Below are positions 47,457 through 55,880 of a stretch of DNA of 64,000 nt, one piece after another. Every line of letters starts with the position of its first letter. Position 1 is the stretch's first letter. The stretch is taken from NCBI RefSeq assembly GCF_003696365.1, contig NZ_RFFM01000002.1, positions 1,116,001 to 1,180,000 of the forward strand, written 5' to 3'. The position numbers and the translations under genes were made by a program. Source of the DNA: Stutzerimonas zhaodongensis (lineage in GTDB: Bacteria > Pseudomonadota > Gammaproteobacteria > Pseudomonadales > Pseudomonadaceae). Under the pieces are notes generated by a model. It saw nothing but the letters and a program-made list of their open reading frames with translations, searched no databases and had not been told where the DNA came from.

Positions 47457-49529
47457 ATGGCTTTCGAAGCAATGTTTCAGCCGATTCAGCTCGGCAAGCT
47501 GACCATCCGCAACCGCGTGATCAGCACTGCCCACGCCGAGGTCTATGCCACCGACGGCGGCATGACCACCGAGCGCTACGTGAAGTACTACGAGGAGAAG
47601 GCCAAGGGTGGTATCGGCCTGGCGATCTGCGGCGGCTCTTCCGTGGTGGCCATCGACAGCCCTCAGCAATGGTGGAGTTCGGTCAACCTATCCACCGACC
47701 GTATCATCCCGCACTTCCAGAATCTGGCCGACGCCATGCACAAGCACGGCGCCAAGATCATGATTCAGATTACCCACATGGGCCGCCGCTCGCGCTGGGA
47801 CGGCTACCACTGGCCGACCCTTATGTCGCCGTCTGGCGTCCGCGAGCCGGTGCATCGTGCCACCTGCAAGACAATCGAGCCGGAAGAGATCTGGCGGGTA
47901 ATCGGCAATTACGCCCAGGCCGCACGCCGTGCCAAAGAAGGTGGCCTGGACGGGGTCGAGCTGTCCGCCGTGCATCAACACCTGATCGACCAGTTCTGGT
48001 CGCCGCGCGTGAACAAGCGTACCGACGAGTGGGGCGGCACCTTCGAGGGCCGCATGAAATTCGGCCTGGAAGTGCTCAAGGCTGTGCGCGCCGAGGTGGG
48101 TGACGACTTCTGCGTCGGCATGCGCATCACCGGCGACGAGTTCCACCCGGACGGCCTCACCCATGAGGACATGAAAGAGATCGCCAAGTACTACGATGCC
48201 ACCGGCATGGTCGACTTCTTCGGCGTGATCGGCTCGGGCTGCGATACGCACAACACCCTGGCCAACGTGATCCCGAACATGAGCTACCCACCAGAGCCGT
48301 TCCTGCATCTGGCTGCTGGCATCAAGGAAGTGGTGTCTGTTCCGGTTTTGCATGCGCAGAACATCAAAGACCCGAACCAGGCCCAACGCATCCTCGAGGG
48401 CGGCTACGTGGATATGGTCGGCATGACGCGGGCGCATATCGCCGACCCACACCTGATCGCCAAGATCAAAATGGGCCAGGTTGACCAGATCAAGCAGTGC
48501 GTCGGCGCCAACTACTGCATCGACCGCCAGTATCAGGGCCTGGACGTACTTTGCATCCAGAACGCCGCGACCAGCCGCGAATACATGGGCCTGGCGCATA
48601 TCATCGAAAAGACCACCGGATCCAAACGCAAGGTAGTCATCGTTGGTGGCGGCCCGGCGGGGATGGAAGCTGCACGCGTCGCGGCCGAGCGGGGCCACGA
48701 CGTCACCCTGTTCGAGAAAAAGGACAGTCTTGGCGGGCAGATCAGCATTGCCGCCAAGGCGCCCCAGCGTGACCAGATGGCCGGCATCACCCGCTGGTTC
48801 CAGCTTGAACTGGCGCGTCTGAACATCGACCTGCGTCTGGGCACCGGCGCAGATGTCGACACCATTCTCGACCTGCGTCCGGACATCGTGGTGCTGGCCA
48901 ACGGCGGCCATCCTTTCATCGAGCAGAACGAGCACTGGGGCGCCGAAGAAGGCCTGATCGTCAGCAGCTGGGACGTGCTCGACGGCAAGGTCGCGCCGGG
49001 CAACAACGTTCTGGTCTACGACACCATCTGCGAATTCACCGGCATGTCGGTGGCTGACTTCATCGCTGAAAAAGGCGCCAAGGTCGAGATCGTCACCGAC
49101 GACATAAAACCCGGCGTGGCCATCGGCGGTACAAGTTTCCCGACCTACTACCGCAGCCTGTACCCCAAGGAAGTGATCATGACCGGCGACATGGTGCTGG
49201 AAAAGGTCTACCGCGAGGGTGACAAGATGGTGGCGGTACTTGAGAACGAGTACACCGGCGCCAAAGAAGAAAGGGTCGTCGATCAGGTGGTGGTTGAGAA
49301 CGGTGTACGGCCGGACGAAACGCTCTACTACGCACTCAAGGAAGGCTCGCTCAATAAAGGGCAGGTCGATGTAGAGGCGCTGTTCGCCATTCAACCGCAG
49401 CCCTGCCTCGCCAGTCTTGATGGCAAGGCTGCCGGTGGCTATGTGTTGTTCCGCATTGGCGACTGTGTGGCTCAGCGCAACACCCATGCGGCGATATATG
49501 ACGCGCTGCGGATCTGCAAGGACTTTTAA
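47457..49529 (+). CDS. dgcA: Dimethylglycine demethylase subunit DgcA
   Basis: FMN- and Fe-S-containing subunit related to trimethylamine dehydrogenase and 2,4-dienoyl-CoA reductase, converting dimethylglycine to sarcosine. The 690 residues show an N-terminal TIM barrel of the old-yellow-enzyme type (about 1-340, FQPIQLGKLTIRNRVISTAH). A Cys-rich [4Fe-4S] loop CVGANYCIDRQYQGLDVLC lies at about 348-366. A dinucleotide-binding domain follows with VIVGGGPAGMEAARVAAERG near 394-413. GAGGG precedes ATG 47457. It is followed by a REP-like repeat and dgcB. Confidence 0.94.
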   Translation: MAFEAMFQPIQLGKLTIRNRVISTAHAEVYATDGGMTTERYVKYYEEKAKGGIGLAICGGSSVVAIDSPQQWWSSVNLSTDRIIPHFQNLADAMHKHGAKIMIQITHMGRRSRWDGYHWPTLMSPSGVREPVHRATCKTIEPEEIWRVIGNYAQAARRAKEGGLDGVELSAVHQHLIDQFWSPRVNKRTDEWGGTFEGRMKFGLEVLKAVRAEVGDDFCVGMRITGDEFHPDGLTHEDMKEIAKYYDATGMVDFFGVIGSGCDTHNTLANVIPNMSYPPEPFLHLAAGIKEVVSVPVLHAQNIKDPNQAQRILEGGYVDMVGMTRAHIADPHLIAKIKMGQVDQIKQCVGANYCIDRQYQGLDVLCIQNAATSREYMGLAHIIEKTTGSKRKVVIVGGGPAGMEAARVAAERGHDVTLFEKKDSLGGQISIAAKAPQRDQMAGITRWFQLELARLNIDLRLGTGADVDTILDLRPDIVVLANGGHPFIEQNEHWGAEEGLIVSSWDVLDGKVAPGNNVLVYDTICEFTGMSVADFIAEKGAKVEIVTDDIKPGVAIGGTSFPTYYRSLYPKEVIMTGDMVLEKVYREGDKMVAVLENEYTGAKEERVVDQVVVENGVRPDETLYYALKEGSLNKGQVDVEALFAIQPQPCLASLDGKAAGGYVLFRIGDCVAQRNTHAAIYDALRICKDF

Positions 49530-49537
49530 GCCCGTCT

Positions 49538-49646
49538 CCCCTCTCCCACCGGGAGAGGGGCCGGGGGTGAGGGAGGGTTGGCGCTACTGAGAGATCCAGG
49601 CGCCTGACAGAACCCTCACCCCAGCCCTTTCCAAAGGGAAAGGGCG
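49538..49646. repeat. Paired REP-like element between dgcA and dgcB
   Basis: CCCCTCTCCC / GGGAGAGGGG (49538-49560) forms one stem. A second half begins AACCCTCACCCC at 49611 and ends with CCCTTTCC / GGAAAGGG. The two halves face each other (GGGTGAGGGAGGGTT against AACCCTCACCCC), as in dimeric REP elements. Confidence 0.7.
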
Positions 49647-49687
49647 CTATCCGTGCCGCTTTCAGGTCCCTCTGAGGAGACCATACG

Positions 49688-51676
49688 ATGTTGAACACCC
49701 TACTCCCCATCCTGCTGTTCGCCGCCCTCGGGCTCGCGGTGCTTGGCGCCGGCAAGCGCTTCGCCATGTGGCGTCGTGGGCGTCCCTCGAAGGTCGATTG
49801 GCTGGGCGGCCTGATGGCCATGCCGCGACGCTACCTGGTCGACCTGCACCACGTAGTCGAGCGTGACAAGTACATGTCCAAGACGCACGTCGCCACCGCT
49901 GGCGGCTTCGTGCTGGCCGCGATACTGGCGATCGTTGTGCATGGCTTCGGTCTGCAGAACCGTATTCTCGGTTTTGCCCTGTTGGGTGCCTGCGTGCTGA
50001 TGTTCGTCGGCGCGTTGTTTGTCGCCAAACGCCGCCGCAACCCGCCAGCGCGGCTGTCGAAAGGCCCTTGGATGCGCCTGCCGAAAAGCCTGCTGATGTT
50101 CTCGTTCAGCTTTTTCATCGCCACCCTGCCGGTGGCCGGCATTCTGCCCGAGGGCTTCGGGGGCTGGATATTGGCGGCTGTCCTGGCTGTCGGCGTGGCC
50201 TGGGGTGTGTCGGAGATGTTTTTCGGCATGACCTGGGGCGGGCCGATGAAGCATGCCTTCGCCGGTGCCCTGCACCTGGCTTTCCATCGTCGTCCGGAGC
50301 GATTTCGCAGCCCGCACAATGCCAGCGCGGCGCGCTCCAGCGGGTTGAAGGCCCTCGATCTGAACGACCCGAACGCACCGCTGGGCGTGGAAAAACCCAA
50401 GGATTTCACCTGGAACCAGCTGCTCGGCTTCGATGCCTGCGTGCAGTGCGGGCGCTGCGAGGCCGCGTGTCCGGCGTTCGCCGCAGGCCAGCCCCTGAAC
50501 CCGAAAAAGCTGATCCAGGACATGGTCGTCGGCCTGGCCGGCGGCAGCGACAAAGGCTATTTCGGCAGCCCCTATCCGGGCATTCCTGTCGGCGAGCATG
50601 GCGGCAATCCGCACCAGCCAATCGTCTTTGCCGAGGGCAAGGGTCTGGTCGAGGCGGAAACCCTGTGGTCCTGCACCACCTGCCGTGCATGCGTCGAGGA
50701 GTGCCCGATGATGATCGAGCACGTCGATGCCATCGTCGACATGCGCCGCCATCTCACCCTTGAGAAAGGCGCCACGCCGAACAAGGGCGCCGAGGTGCTG
50801 GACAATCTGATCGCCACCGACAACCCCGGAGGCTTTGCTCCTGGCGGGCGACTCAACTGGGCGGCTGACCTCAACCTGCCGCTGATGAGCGAAAAGAAGC
50901 AGGCCGAGGTGCTGTTCTGGGTCGGTGACGGCGCCTTCGACATGCGCAACCAACGCACCCTGCGCGCCTTCGTCAAAGTCCTGAAAGCTGCCGAGGTGGA
51001 CTTCGCCGTGCTCGGCCTGGAGGAGCGCGACAGCGGCGACGTTGCACGCCGGCTCGGCGACGAGGCGACCTTCCAGCAACTGGCCAAACGCAACATTGCA
51101 ACCCTGGCTCAGTACCGCTTCCAGACCATCGTCACCTGCGACCCGCACAGCTTCCATGTGCTGAAGAACGAGTACGGCGAGCTGGGTGGTCGCTACGAGG
51201 TGCTGCACCACAGCACCTACATCGCCACCCTCATCGCCCGCGACAAGCTGGATCTTGGCAAGCACCAGAGTGCCAGCGTCACTTATCACGATCCCTGTTA
51301 CCTGGGCCGTTACAACGGCGAGTATGAAGCGCCGCGCGCCGTGCTCAAGGCGATCGGGATCGAGGTCAAGGAAATGGCCCGCTCCGGCTTCCGTTCGCGC
51401 TGCTGCGGTGGTGGTGGCGGCGCGCCGATCACCGACATTCCCGGCAAGCAACGCATCCCCGACATGCGCATGGCCGATATCAAGGAAACCGGCGCCGAAG
51501 TGGTGGCCGTGGGCTGCCCGCAGTGCACAGCAATGCTCGAAGGCGTGGTTGCGCCGCGGCCTGAAATCAAGGACATCGCCGAGCTGGTCGCCGAGGTGCT
51601 GATCGAAAGCACCAACACCCCTGCAAAGAAACGAGCAGTGGCCAAACATGAGGAAGTAGCGGAGGTGCATCCATGA
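49688..51676 (+). CDS. dgcB: Dimethylglycine demethylase subunit DgcB, membrane Fe-S protein
   Basis: Probable electron-transfer partner of DgcA, passing electrons to the membrane or ETF. The 662 residues begin with about four to five membrane helices in residues 1-190 (first one about 3-21). Two ferredoxin motifs follow, CVQCGRCEAACP near 252 and CTTCRACVEECP near 328. The C-terminal half has Cys-Cys-Gly (CCG-type) heterodisulfide-reductase-like motifs (YHDPCYLGRY, SRCCGGGGGA and GCPQCTAML at 538-620). Its stop overlaps a 28-codon ORF in ATGA, which in turn overlaps etfA. Confidence 0.93.
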   Translation: MLNTLLPILLFAALGLAVLGAGKRFAMWRRGRPSKVDWLGGLMAMPRRYLVDLHHVVERDKYMSKTHVATAGGFVLAAILAIVVHGFGLQNRILGFALLGACVLMFVGALFVAKRRRNPPARLSKGPWMRLPKSLLMFSFSFFIATLPVAGILPEGFGGWILAAVLAVGVAWGVSEMFFGMTWGGPMKHAFAGALHLAFHRRPERFRSPHNASAARSSGLKALDLNDPNAPLGVEKPKDFTWNQLLGFDACVQCGRCEAACPAFAAGQPLNPKKLIQDMVVGLAGGSDKGYFGSPYPGIPVGEHGGNPHQPIVFAEGKGLVEAETLWSCTTCRACVEECPMMIEHVDAIVDMRRHLTLEKGATPNKGAEVLDNLIATDNPGGFAPGGRLNWAADLNLPLMSEKKQAEVLFWVGDGAFDMRNQRTLRAFVKVLKAAEVDFAVLGLEERDSGDVARRLGDEATFQQLAKRNIATLAQYRFQTIVTCDPHSFHVLKNEYGELGGRYEVLHHSTYIATLIARDKLDLGKHQSASVTYHDPCYLGRYNGEYEAPRAVLKAIGIEVKEMARSGFRSRCCGGGGGAPITDIPGKQRIPDMRMADIKETGAEVVAVGCPQCTAMLEGVVAPRPEIKDIAELVAEVLIESTNTPAKKRAVAKHEEVAEVHP

Positions 51677-51759
51677 TCATCCAGCATCGCCGCGCTGAGC
51701 CGCTCGCGAACAAGCTCGCCACTACGATGAGTGCCCTGAACCCGGAGGCTTCGTCATGA
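51673..51759 (+). CDS. 28-residue ORF bridging dgcB and etfA
   Basis: A short frame with ATG 51673 inside the dgcB stop (ATGA) and stop TGA 51757-51759 inside the etfA start (ATGA). GGAGG (51661-51665) lies seven bases before it. The product, MIIQHRRAEPLANKLATTMS followed by ALNPEASS, is basic at the front and has no membrane segment. The double overlap suggests translational coupling of dgcB to etfA through it. It could be a leader-like coupling peptide rather than a functional protein. No homologue is known to me. Confidence 0.5.
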   Translation: MIIQHRRAEPLANKLATTMSALNPEASS

Positions 51760-52979
51760 CTGTGATCCGTCGCGACCCTCGCACCGAGTGGATCGCCCGC
51801 AACCGTCTGCACCCACTGCATGCCGCCATGCAGATCAGAGGCGAGACAAGCTGGATGGGCCCCAACGGCGTCGTTCGTAAAGACCCGCATGCGGTCGGCT
51901 TCATCGGCCCCAACGGGATCAAACGCATCGATCGCAGCGGTGCCCAGCAAGGCGGCAGCGGCCGTTCGGCCACCGCCAAAGATGTCGTGCTGCTGCCGCT
52001 CCACCGCATCGAGCATCCGAGCTTCTACATCGTTGCCGTACCGGACATGCCAGGTGGCCGGCTCTCCAGCCACGACCGGGATCTGCTCGGCCTGGCACGC
52101 AAGCTCGCCGGGGCGCAGGGAGCGGTGTTGGCCATCCTCTTCGGCGATCACAAGGAGTCCGCCCTGGATACCGCTGGTGTCGATCGCCTCCTTCATCTTG
52201 AGGGTGCCGAATACGAAGGCTACGCGCCGGAGCAACGTCTGCAGGCGCTGGTGGCAGTTGATCGTCAGTTTGCTCCGCGCCACTGGCTGTTGCCCGACAG
52301 CCGCAGCGGTGGCGCAGAACTCGGTCGTCGTCTGGCCGCCAAACTCGGCGAACGCCCTGCGACACGCGTTTGGCAGGTGGACGAGACCCATTGCACCGGG
52401 CGCGCAGGTGCTGGCCTCAAGGACCTGCAGCGGCCGCTGCCGAAGCTGGTGCTGGCCGCCGCCGAATGCGCCGAGCCTGTGGCCGATACTCGCCATGAAG
52501 TACTACCGATGTCGCTTCAAGACGCTGTGGCTCGCAGCCTGCCGCGGCTGGAGAATCTCGGACCGGTTGCCGTCGATCCCGCGCTGATACCCATGGCCGA
52601 GTCGGAATTCATCCTCGCCGGTGGCAACGGCGTGAAGGACTGGGACCTGTTCCATCGCGCCGCAGAAGTGCTCGGCGCTACCAAGGGCGCGTCCCGCGTC
52701 GCGGTCGACGATGGATTCATGCCTCGCCATTGCCAGGTCGGCGCGACCGGCACCTGGGTTACCGCCCGGGTCTATCTGGCGGTGGGTATTTCCGGGGCCG
52801 TCCAGCATCTTCAAGGAATCGGCGCTTGCGACAAAGTCGTGGCGGTCAACATGGACCCAGGCTGCGACATGATCAAACGCGCGGATCTGTCGGTTATCGG
52901 TGACTCCGCCGCGATTCTCAAGGCGCTGATGGAGCGGGTCGCCGAATGGCGCCAGGGAGGACAACGTGATGCCGCTTGA
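51756..52979 (+). CDS. etfA: Electron transfer flavoprotein alpha-like subunit of the dgc operon
   Basis: A 407-residue ETF-alpha-type protein (PA5400-like) that should accept electrons from DgcAB. The N-terminal half is an ETF-type domain longer than in the housekeeping enzyme. The C-terminal FAD-binding domain shows ILAGGNGVKDWDLFHRAAEV (about 284-303), GATGTWVTARVYLAVGISGA (about 329-348) and NMDPGCDMIKRADLSVIGD (about 366-384). GGAGG lies before ATG 51756. It is encoded 90 bases before etfB. Confidence 0.92.
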   Translation: MTVIRRDPRTEWIARNRLHPLHAAMQIRGETSWMGPNGVVRKDPHAVGFIGPNGIKRIDRSGAQQGGSGRSATAKDVVLLPLHRIEHPSFYIVAVPDMPGGRLSSHDRDLLGLARKLAGAQGAVLAILFGDHKESALDTAGVDRLLHLEGAEYEGYAPEQRLQALVAVDRQFAPRHWLLPDSRSGGAELGRRLAAKLGERPATRVWQVDETHCTGRAGAGLKDLQRPLPKLVLAAAECAEPVADTRHEVLPMSLQDAVARSLPRLENLGPVAVDPALIPMAESEFILAGGNGVKDWDLFHRAAEVLGATKGASRVAVDDGFMPRHCQVGATGTWVTARVYLAVGISGAVQHLQGIGACDKVVAVNMDPGCDMIKRADLSVIGDSAAILKALMERVAEWRQGGQRDAA

Positions 52980-53068
52980 ATGGGAAGGGTGTATGCCAAT
53001 TCATGCATCCACCGTCACCACGTGCTGGTGGATCGATGAAGCGCGATCAACGCTACGGAGCACCCGTC

Positions 53069-53842
53069 ATGACTGACTTGAACATCATCGCGCTGGTATC
53101 GGTCGGCACGCATCCGACCTCGGGACGCACCCGCCGAGCCGAGCAGGACGCCCGTGCCGTGGAGCTGGGGCTGCGTCTGGTCGGGGAACGGCTGCAGTTG
53201 GTGCATGCCGGCAATCCCGAAGAGGAAGCGCTGCGGGGCTACCTCGGGATGGGTCTGGAAGAACTCACCGTGCTGCAGCAGCCGCCGGGGGCCGACGCCC
53301 TGCCCGTCCTTGCCGAGTACCTGGTCAACGCCGGGGTACAGATGGTCTTGACCGGCAGCCAGGCAGAAACCGGTGAAGGCTCGGGCATGCTCCCCTACCT
53401 GCTGGCCGAGCGACTGGGCTGGCCGCTTGTGGTGGGACTGGCTGAGGTCGAGAGCGTCGAAAATGGCAGCGCCCTGGTGTTGCAGGCGCTGCCTAGAGGA
53501 CAAAGGCGCCGGCTCAAGGTGCGGCTGCCGTTTCTCGCCAGCATCGACAGTGCCGGGCCTGTGCCACGGCAAAGCGCGTTCGGCCCTGCCCGCCGTGGCC
53601 AGCTCGATGCCGAAGAGGTGGTCGTTGTCGAGGATGAGCTGTTCGCCCAGGCACAACTGCAACCGGCCCGCCCGCGCCCAAAACGACTCAAGGTGATCCA
53701 TGGCAAGACGGCCGCGGACCGTTTGAAAGCCGCGACGGCCAAGGCGTCCGGAGACGGTGGGCAGGTATTGCGTGATCTGACGCCGGAAGCCGGCGCCGAG
53801 GCGATCTTCAAGTTACTGCGAGAGGAAGGCGTCCTGCGATAG
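53069..53842 (+). CDS. etfB: Electron transfer flavoprotein beta-like subunit of the dgc operon
   Basis: A 257-residue ETF-beta-type protein that pairs with the alpha subunit. ATG 53069 (MTDLNIIALVSVGTHPTSGR) follows GGAG; a longer frame to 52976 overlaps etfA and is not used. GYLGMGLEELTVLQ and VLTGSQAETGEGSGMLPYLL (about 91-110) match the AMP-binding region of ETF beta. A Gly/Ala-rich C-terminal helix follows. Together with etfA it makes a dedicated ETF for dimethylglycine demethylation, distinct from the fatty-acid ETF. Confidence 0.9.
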   Translation: MTDLNIIALVSVGTHPTSGRTRRAEQDARAVELGLRLVGERLQLVHAGNPEEEALRGYLGMGLEELTVLQQPPGADALPVLAEYLVNAGVQMVLTGSQAETGEGSGMLPYLLAERLGWPLVVGLAEVESVENGSALVLQALPRGQRRRLKVRLPFLASIDSAGPVPRQSAFGPARRGQLDAEEVVVVEDELFAQAQLQPARPRPKRLKVIHGKTAADRLKAATAKASGDGGQVLRDLTPEAGAEAIFKLLREEGVLR

Positions 53843-53882
53843 CCGCGACGCCGTTTAAAGCTGAACCAAAGGAACCAGGACG

Positions 53883-54128
53883 ATGATGCATGCCGATCTG
53901 ATCGACCAGGACGATTTTCGTGATCGTCTCGTGTCGCTGGGTTTTGAAATACCTATGAACGCTTCCGCAGAACAAGCTTGCGAAAGGGCTGTAATGGGCC
54001 TTTCCCACGAGCGAGCGCAGGTACTGCGCAGACTGGTCGAGGACCTCCTGGGGGGTTCGGCCACATTGCTGCCCGCGGTGCGCGAGGCCATCTGCAGGAA
54101 ATTGCTGCCGGCCTTGGTGAAGCCCTAG
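53883..54128 (+). CDS. Small hypothetical protein after etfB
   Basis: An 81-residue helical protein beginning MMHADLIDQDDFRDRLVSLG. Start could be the first or the second ATG (53883 or 53886); a weak AGGA precedes it. There is no membrane segment or known motif. It may close the dgc-etf operon. Function unknown. Confidence 0.55.
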   Translation: MMHADLIDQDDFRDRLVSLGFEIPMNASAEQACERAVMGLSHERAQVLRRLVEDLLGGSATLLPAVREAICRKLLPALVKP

Positions 54129-54369
54129 CAAGGAGCTGGGAAGTGACATGCGCCACTTGTATGCGTGGCGCCCGCTTACCCCTCGAAGGGTTGCTGAACA
54201 TGAGATCAACGGGATGGGTAACGCTGCATGAGCATGAGCATCTGGAACCCGTTGGAGTCGCGGCTGGCTGAGGACATACCGGAAAATACAGCGCTGTTCA
54301 GGCGTTCGATTGTTCTGACCGGGCGGGAGGATCTGTCATCCCGCCAGGTCACTCATGCGCAAGCGCTGA

Positions 54370-55467
54370 TCATATTCGGACGCTGGCGTAGGTCGACTCC
54401 CCCTGAGCGCGTTGCAGGGCTGCCATGACGGCTGGGTTCTTGTTGCCTTCATCGGGGCTCGGGATCATTGCGAGCACCTGCCCGGAATGCTGACCAGAAC
54501 GCTCGTCACGTGGCGGAATGCCGAAGTACTCGCGGTAGCACTTGGAAAAATGCGGCGTGGAAACGAAGCCACACACCGAGGCCACCTCGATGATCGACAT
54601 CGGCGTCTGCTTGAGCAGTTGACGAGCACGTATCAGCCGCAACTTGAGGTAGTAACGCGATGGCGAGCAATGCAGATATTTCTGGAACAGCCGCTCCAGC
54701 TGACGTCGAGAAACATTGACGTAGCAGGCCAGCTCGTCGAGATCGATCAACTCCTCAAGGTTGGCTTCCATCAATGCCACGATTTCCAACAGCTTCGGCT
54801 GATTGGTACCCAGCATGTGCTTGAGCGGCACCCGCTGGTGATCTTGCTCGTTGCGGATGCGTTCGCACATGAACATGTCCGAGATGGCCGCCGCCAGCTC
54901 ACGCCCATGTTGGGCGCCGATCAGGTGCAACATCATGTCCATGGGTGCCGTCCCGCCGGAGGCAGTAAAGCGATTGCGGTCGATGGAAAACAGGCGGGGC
55001 GTGACCGTCGTGCGGGGAAAGGCTTCCTGCATGGCGGCCAGACATTCCCAATGCACGCTGCAGTCGAAGCCATCGAGCAGGCCGGCCTTTGCCAACCCCC
55101 AGCTGCCGGTACACACAGCACCCATCTGGCGACCATGACGGGCTTGAGCCTGCAGCCAGTGGACGTGGTCGCGGGTCACGCTGTGCAGAATGTCCACACC
55201 ACCACACACAACCACAGCATCGAGCTTGGGCGCCGTTTCGAAACTGGCATCCGGCGAGATCTGCAGTCCGTCGCTGGCCATGACTGCCTGGCCGTTGTGA
55301 GTCACCGTGAACCAGCGGTAGAGCTCCTTGCCGGATAGCTGATTCGCCATCCGCAAAGGCTCCACAGCTGAAGCCAGGGAGATCAGGGTGAAATTATCCA
55401 GCAGCAAAAAGCCGATAGTCTGCGGGAGTCGGTTCGGGGGCTGTACCCCTGGGTTGATCTGTGACAA
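54370..55467 (-). CDS. gbdR: GbdR, AraC-family activator of betaine catabolism
   Basis: Transcriptional activator of gbc, dgc, sox and transport genes in response to glycine betaine and dimethylglycine. TTG 55467 is chosen as start (SQINPGVQPPNRLPQTIGFL follows), with GAGGG eight bases before; it gives 365 residues, close to P. aeruginosa GbdR. The longer frame to 55560 lacks similarity. The N-terminal two thirds form a DJ-1/PfpI-like ligand domain (VVVCGGVDILHS near 85, CTGSWGLAKAGLLDGFDCSV near 118-137). The C-terminal AraC helix-turn-helix domain is about 240-335 (ELACYVNVSRRQLERLFQKY). Confidence 0.95.
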   Translation of the reverse strand: MSQINPGVQPPNRLPQTIGFLLLDNFTLISLASAVEPLRMANQLSGKELYRWFTVTHNGQAVMASDGLQISPDASFETAPKLDAVVVCGGVDILHSVTRDHVHWLQAQARHGRQMGAVCTGSWGLAKAGLLDGFDCSVHWECLAAMQEAFPRTTVTPRLFSIDRNRFTASGGTAPMDMMLHLIGAQHGRELAAAISDMFMCERIRNEQDHQRVPLKHMLGTNQPKLLEIVALMEANLEELIDLDELACYVNVSRRQLERLFQKYLHCSPSRYYLKLRLIRARQLLKQTPMSIIEVASVCGFVSTPHFSKCYREYFGIPPRDERSGQHSGQVLAMIPSPDEGNKNPAVMAALQRAQGESTYASVRI

Positions 55468-55880
55468 TGGCGGACCCTCACGTAGGCATTTATGAGCCTT
55501 CGACGAGGCTCTTTTTATAATTTTCGACTCACTGGTCGAATCATGAATATAGCAAGGCAAACTGCATGCCTATTTTGAATGCGCGTTCAATAAAAGAATT
55601 TGAATCTGCTTCAAAGCCCTCGATAGAGGCCTCGCAATAGGCCGGGCAAGCCCTATGGGATCTGTCGGCAGCCTTGCGATTGCTGGGCCTGAGCACTTTC
55701 GTAGCAGTCCAGGGACCCCTCCTCGACAATATCTGAGTAGTGAAAACCGGCGGTAACACACAGGTAACAATAGGCGATCCTGCGGACGCACATGAGCGGC
55801 GGGACACTTGTTACCGCGCAAGCAATCCGTCGACTGCACCGCAAGCAGCCACCGAGGTCACGGCCATGCACGGATTCGGG
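55468..55880. promoter_or_regulatory. gbdR upstream region (413 bases)
   Basis: No convincing gene; short minus-strand frames here have no ribosome sites. It contains the sigma-54-type promoter at 55556-55571 for gbdR and spans the far side of sdaB. Confidence 0.45.
55556..55571 (-). promoter_or_regulatory. Candidate sigma-54 promoter of gbdR
   Basis: Read on the minus strand, AGGCATGCAGTTTGCC has the invariant GG and GC separated by ten bases, and matches YGGCAYG-N4-TTGCW at every position except the two outermost. It would start transcription roughly 80 bases before the TTG start. Nitrogen/CbrB-type control of gbdR in P. aeruginosa fits a sigma-54 promoter. Confidence 0.55.

Noticed and set aside
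47688-49487. 599-codon minus-strand frame opposite dgcA (and a 656-codon one opposite dgcB)
   Set aside because: Very long but antisense to genes with complete domain structure; no domain, ribosome site or start context supports them.
54228-54428. 66-codon plus-strand ORF at the end of gbdR
   Set aside because: No ribosome site, overlaps the gbdR 3' end and has no recognisable features; the 240 bases before gbdR's end hold nothing else I can support.
55541-55871. Minus-strand short ORFs upstream of gbdR
   Set aside because: No ribosome sites, Cys/Arg-rich composition and mutual overlap; the region fits a promoter better.
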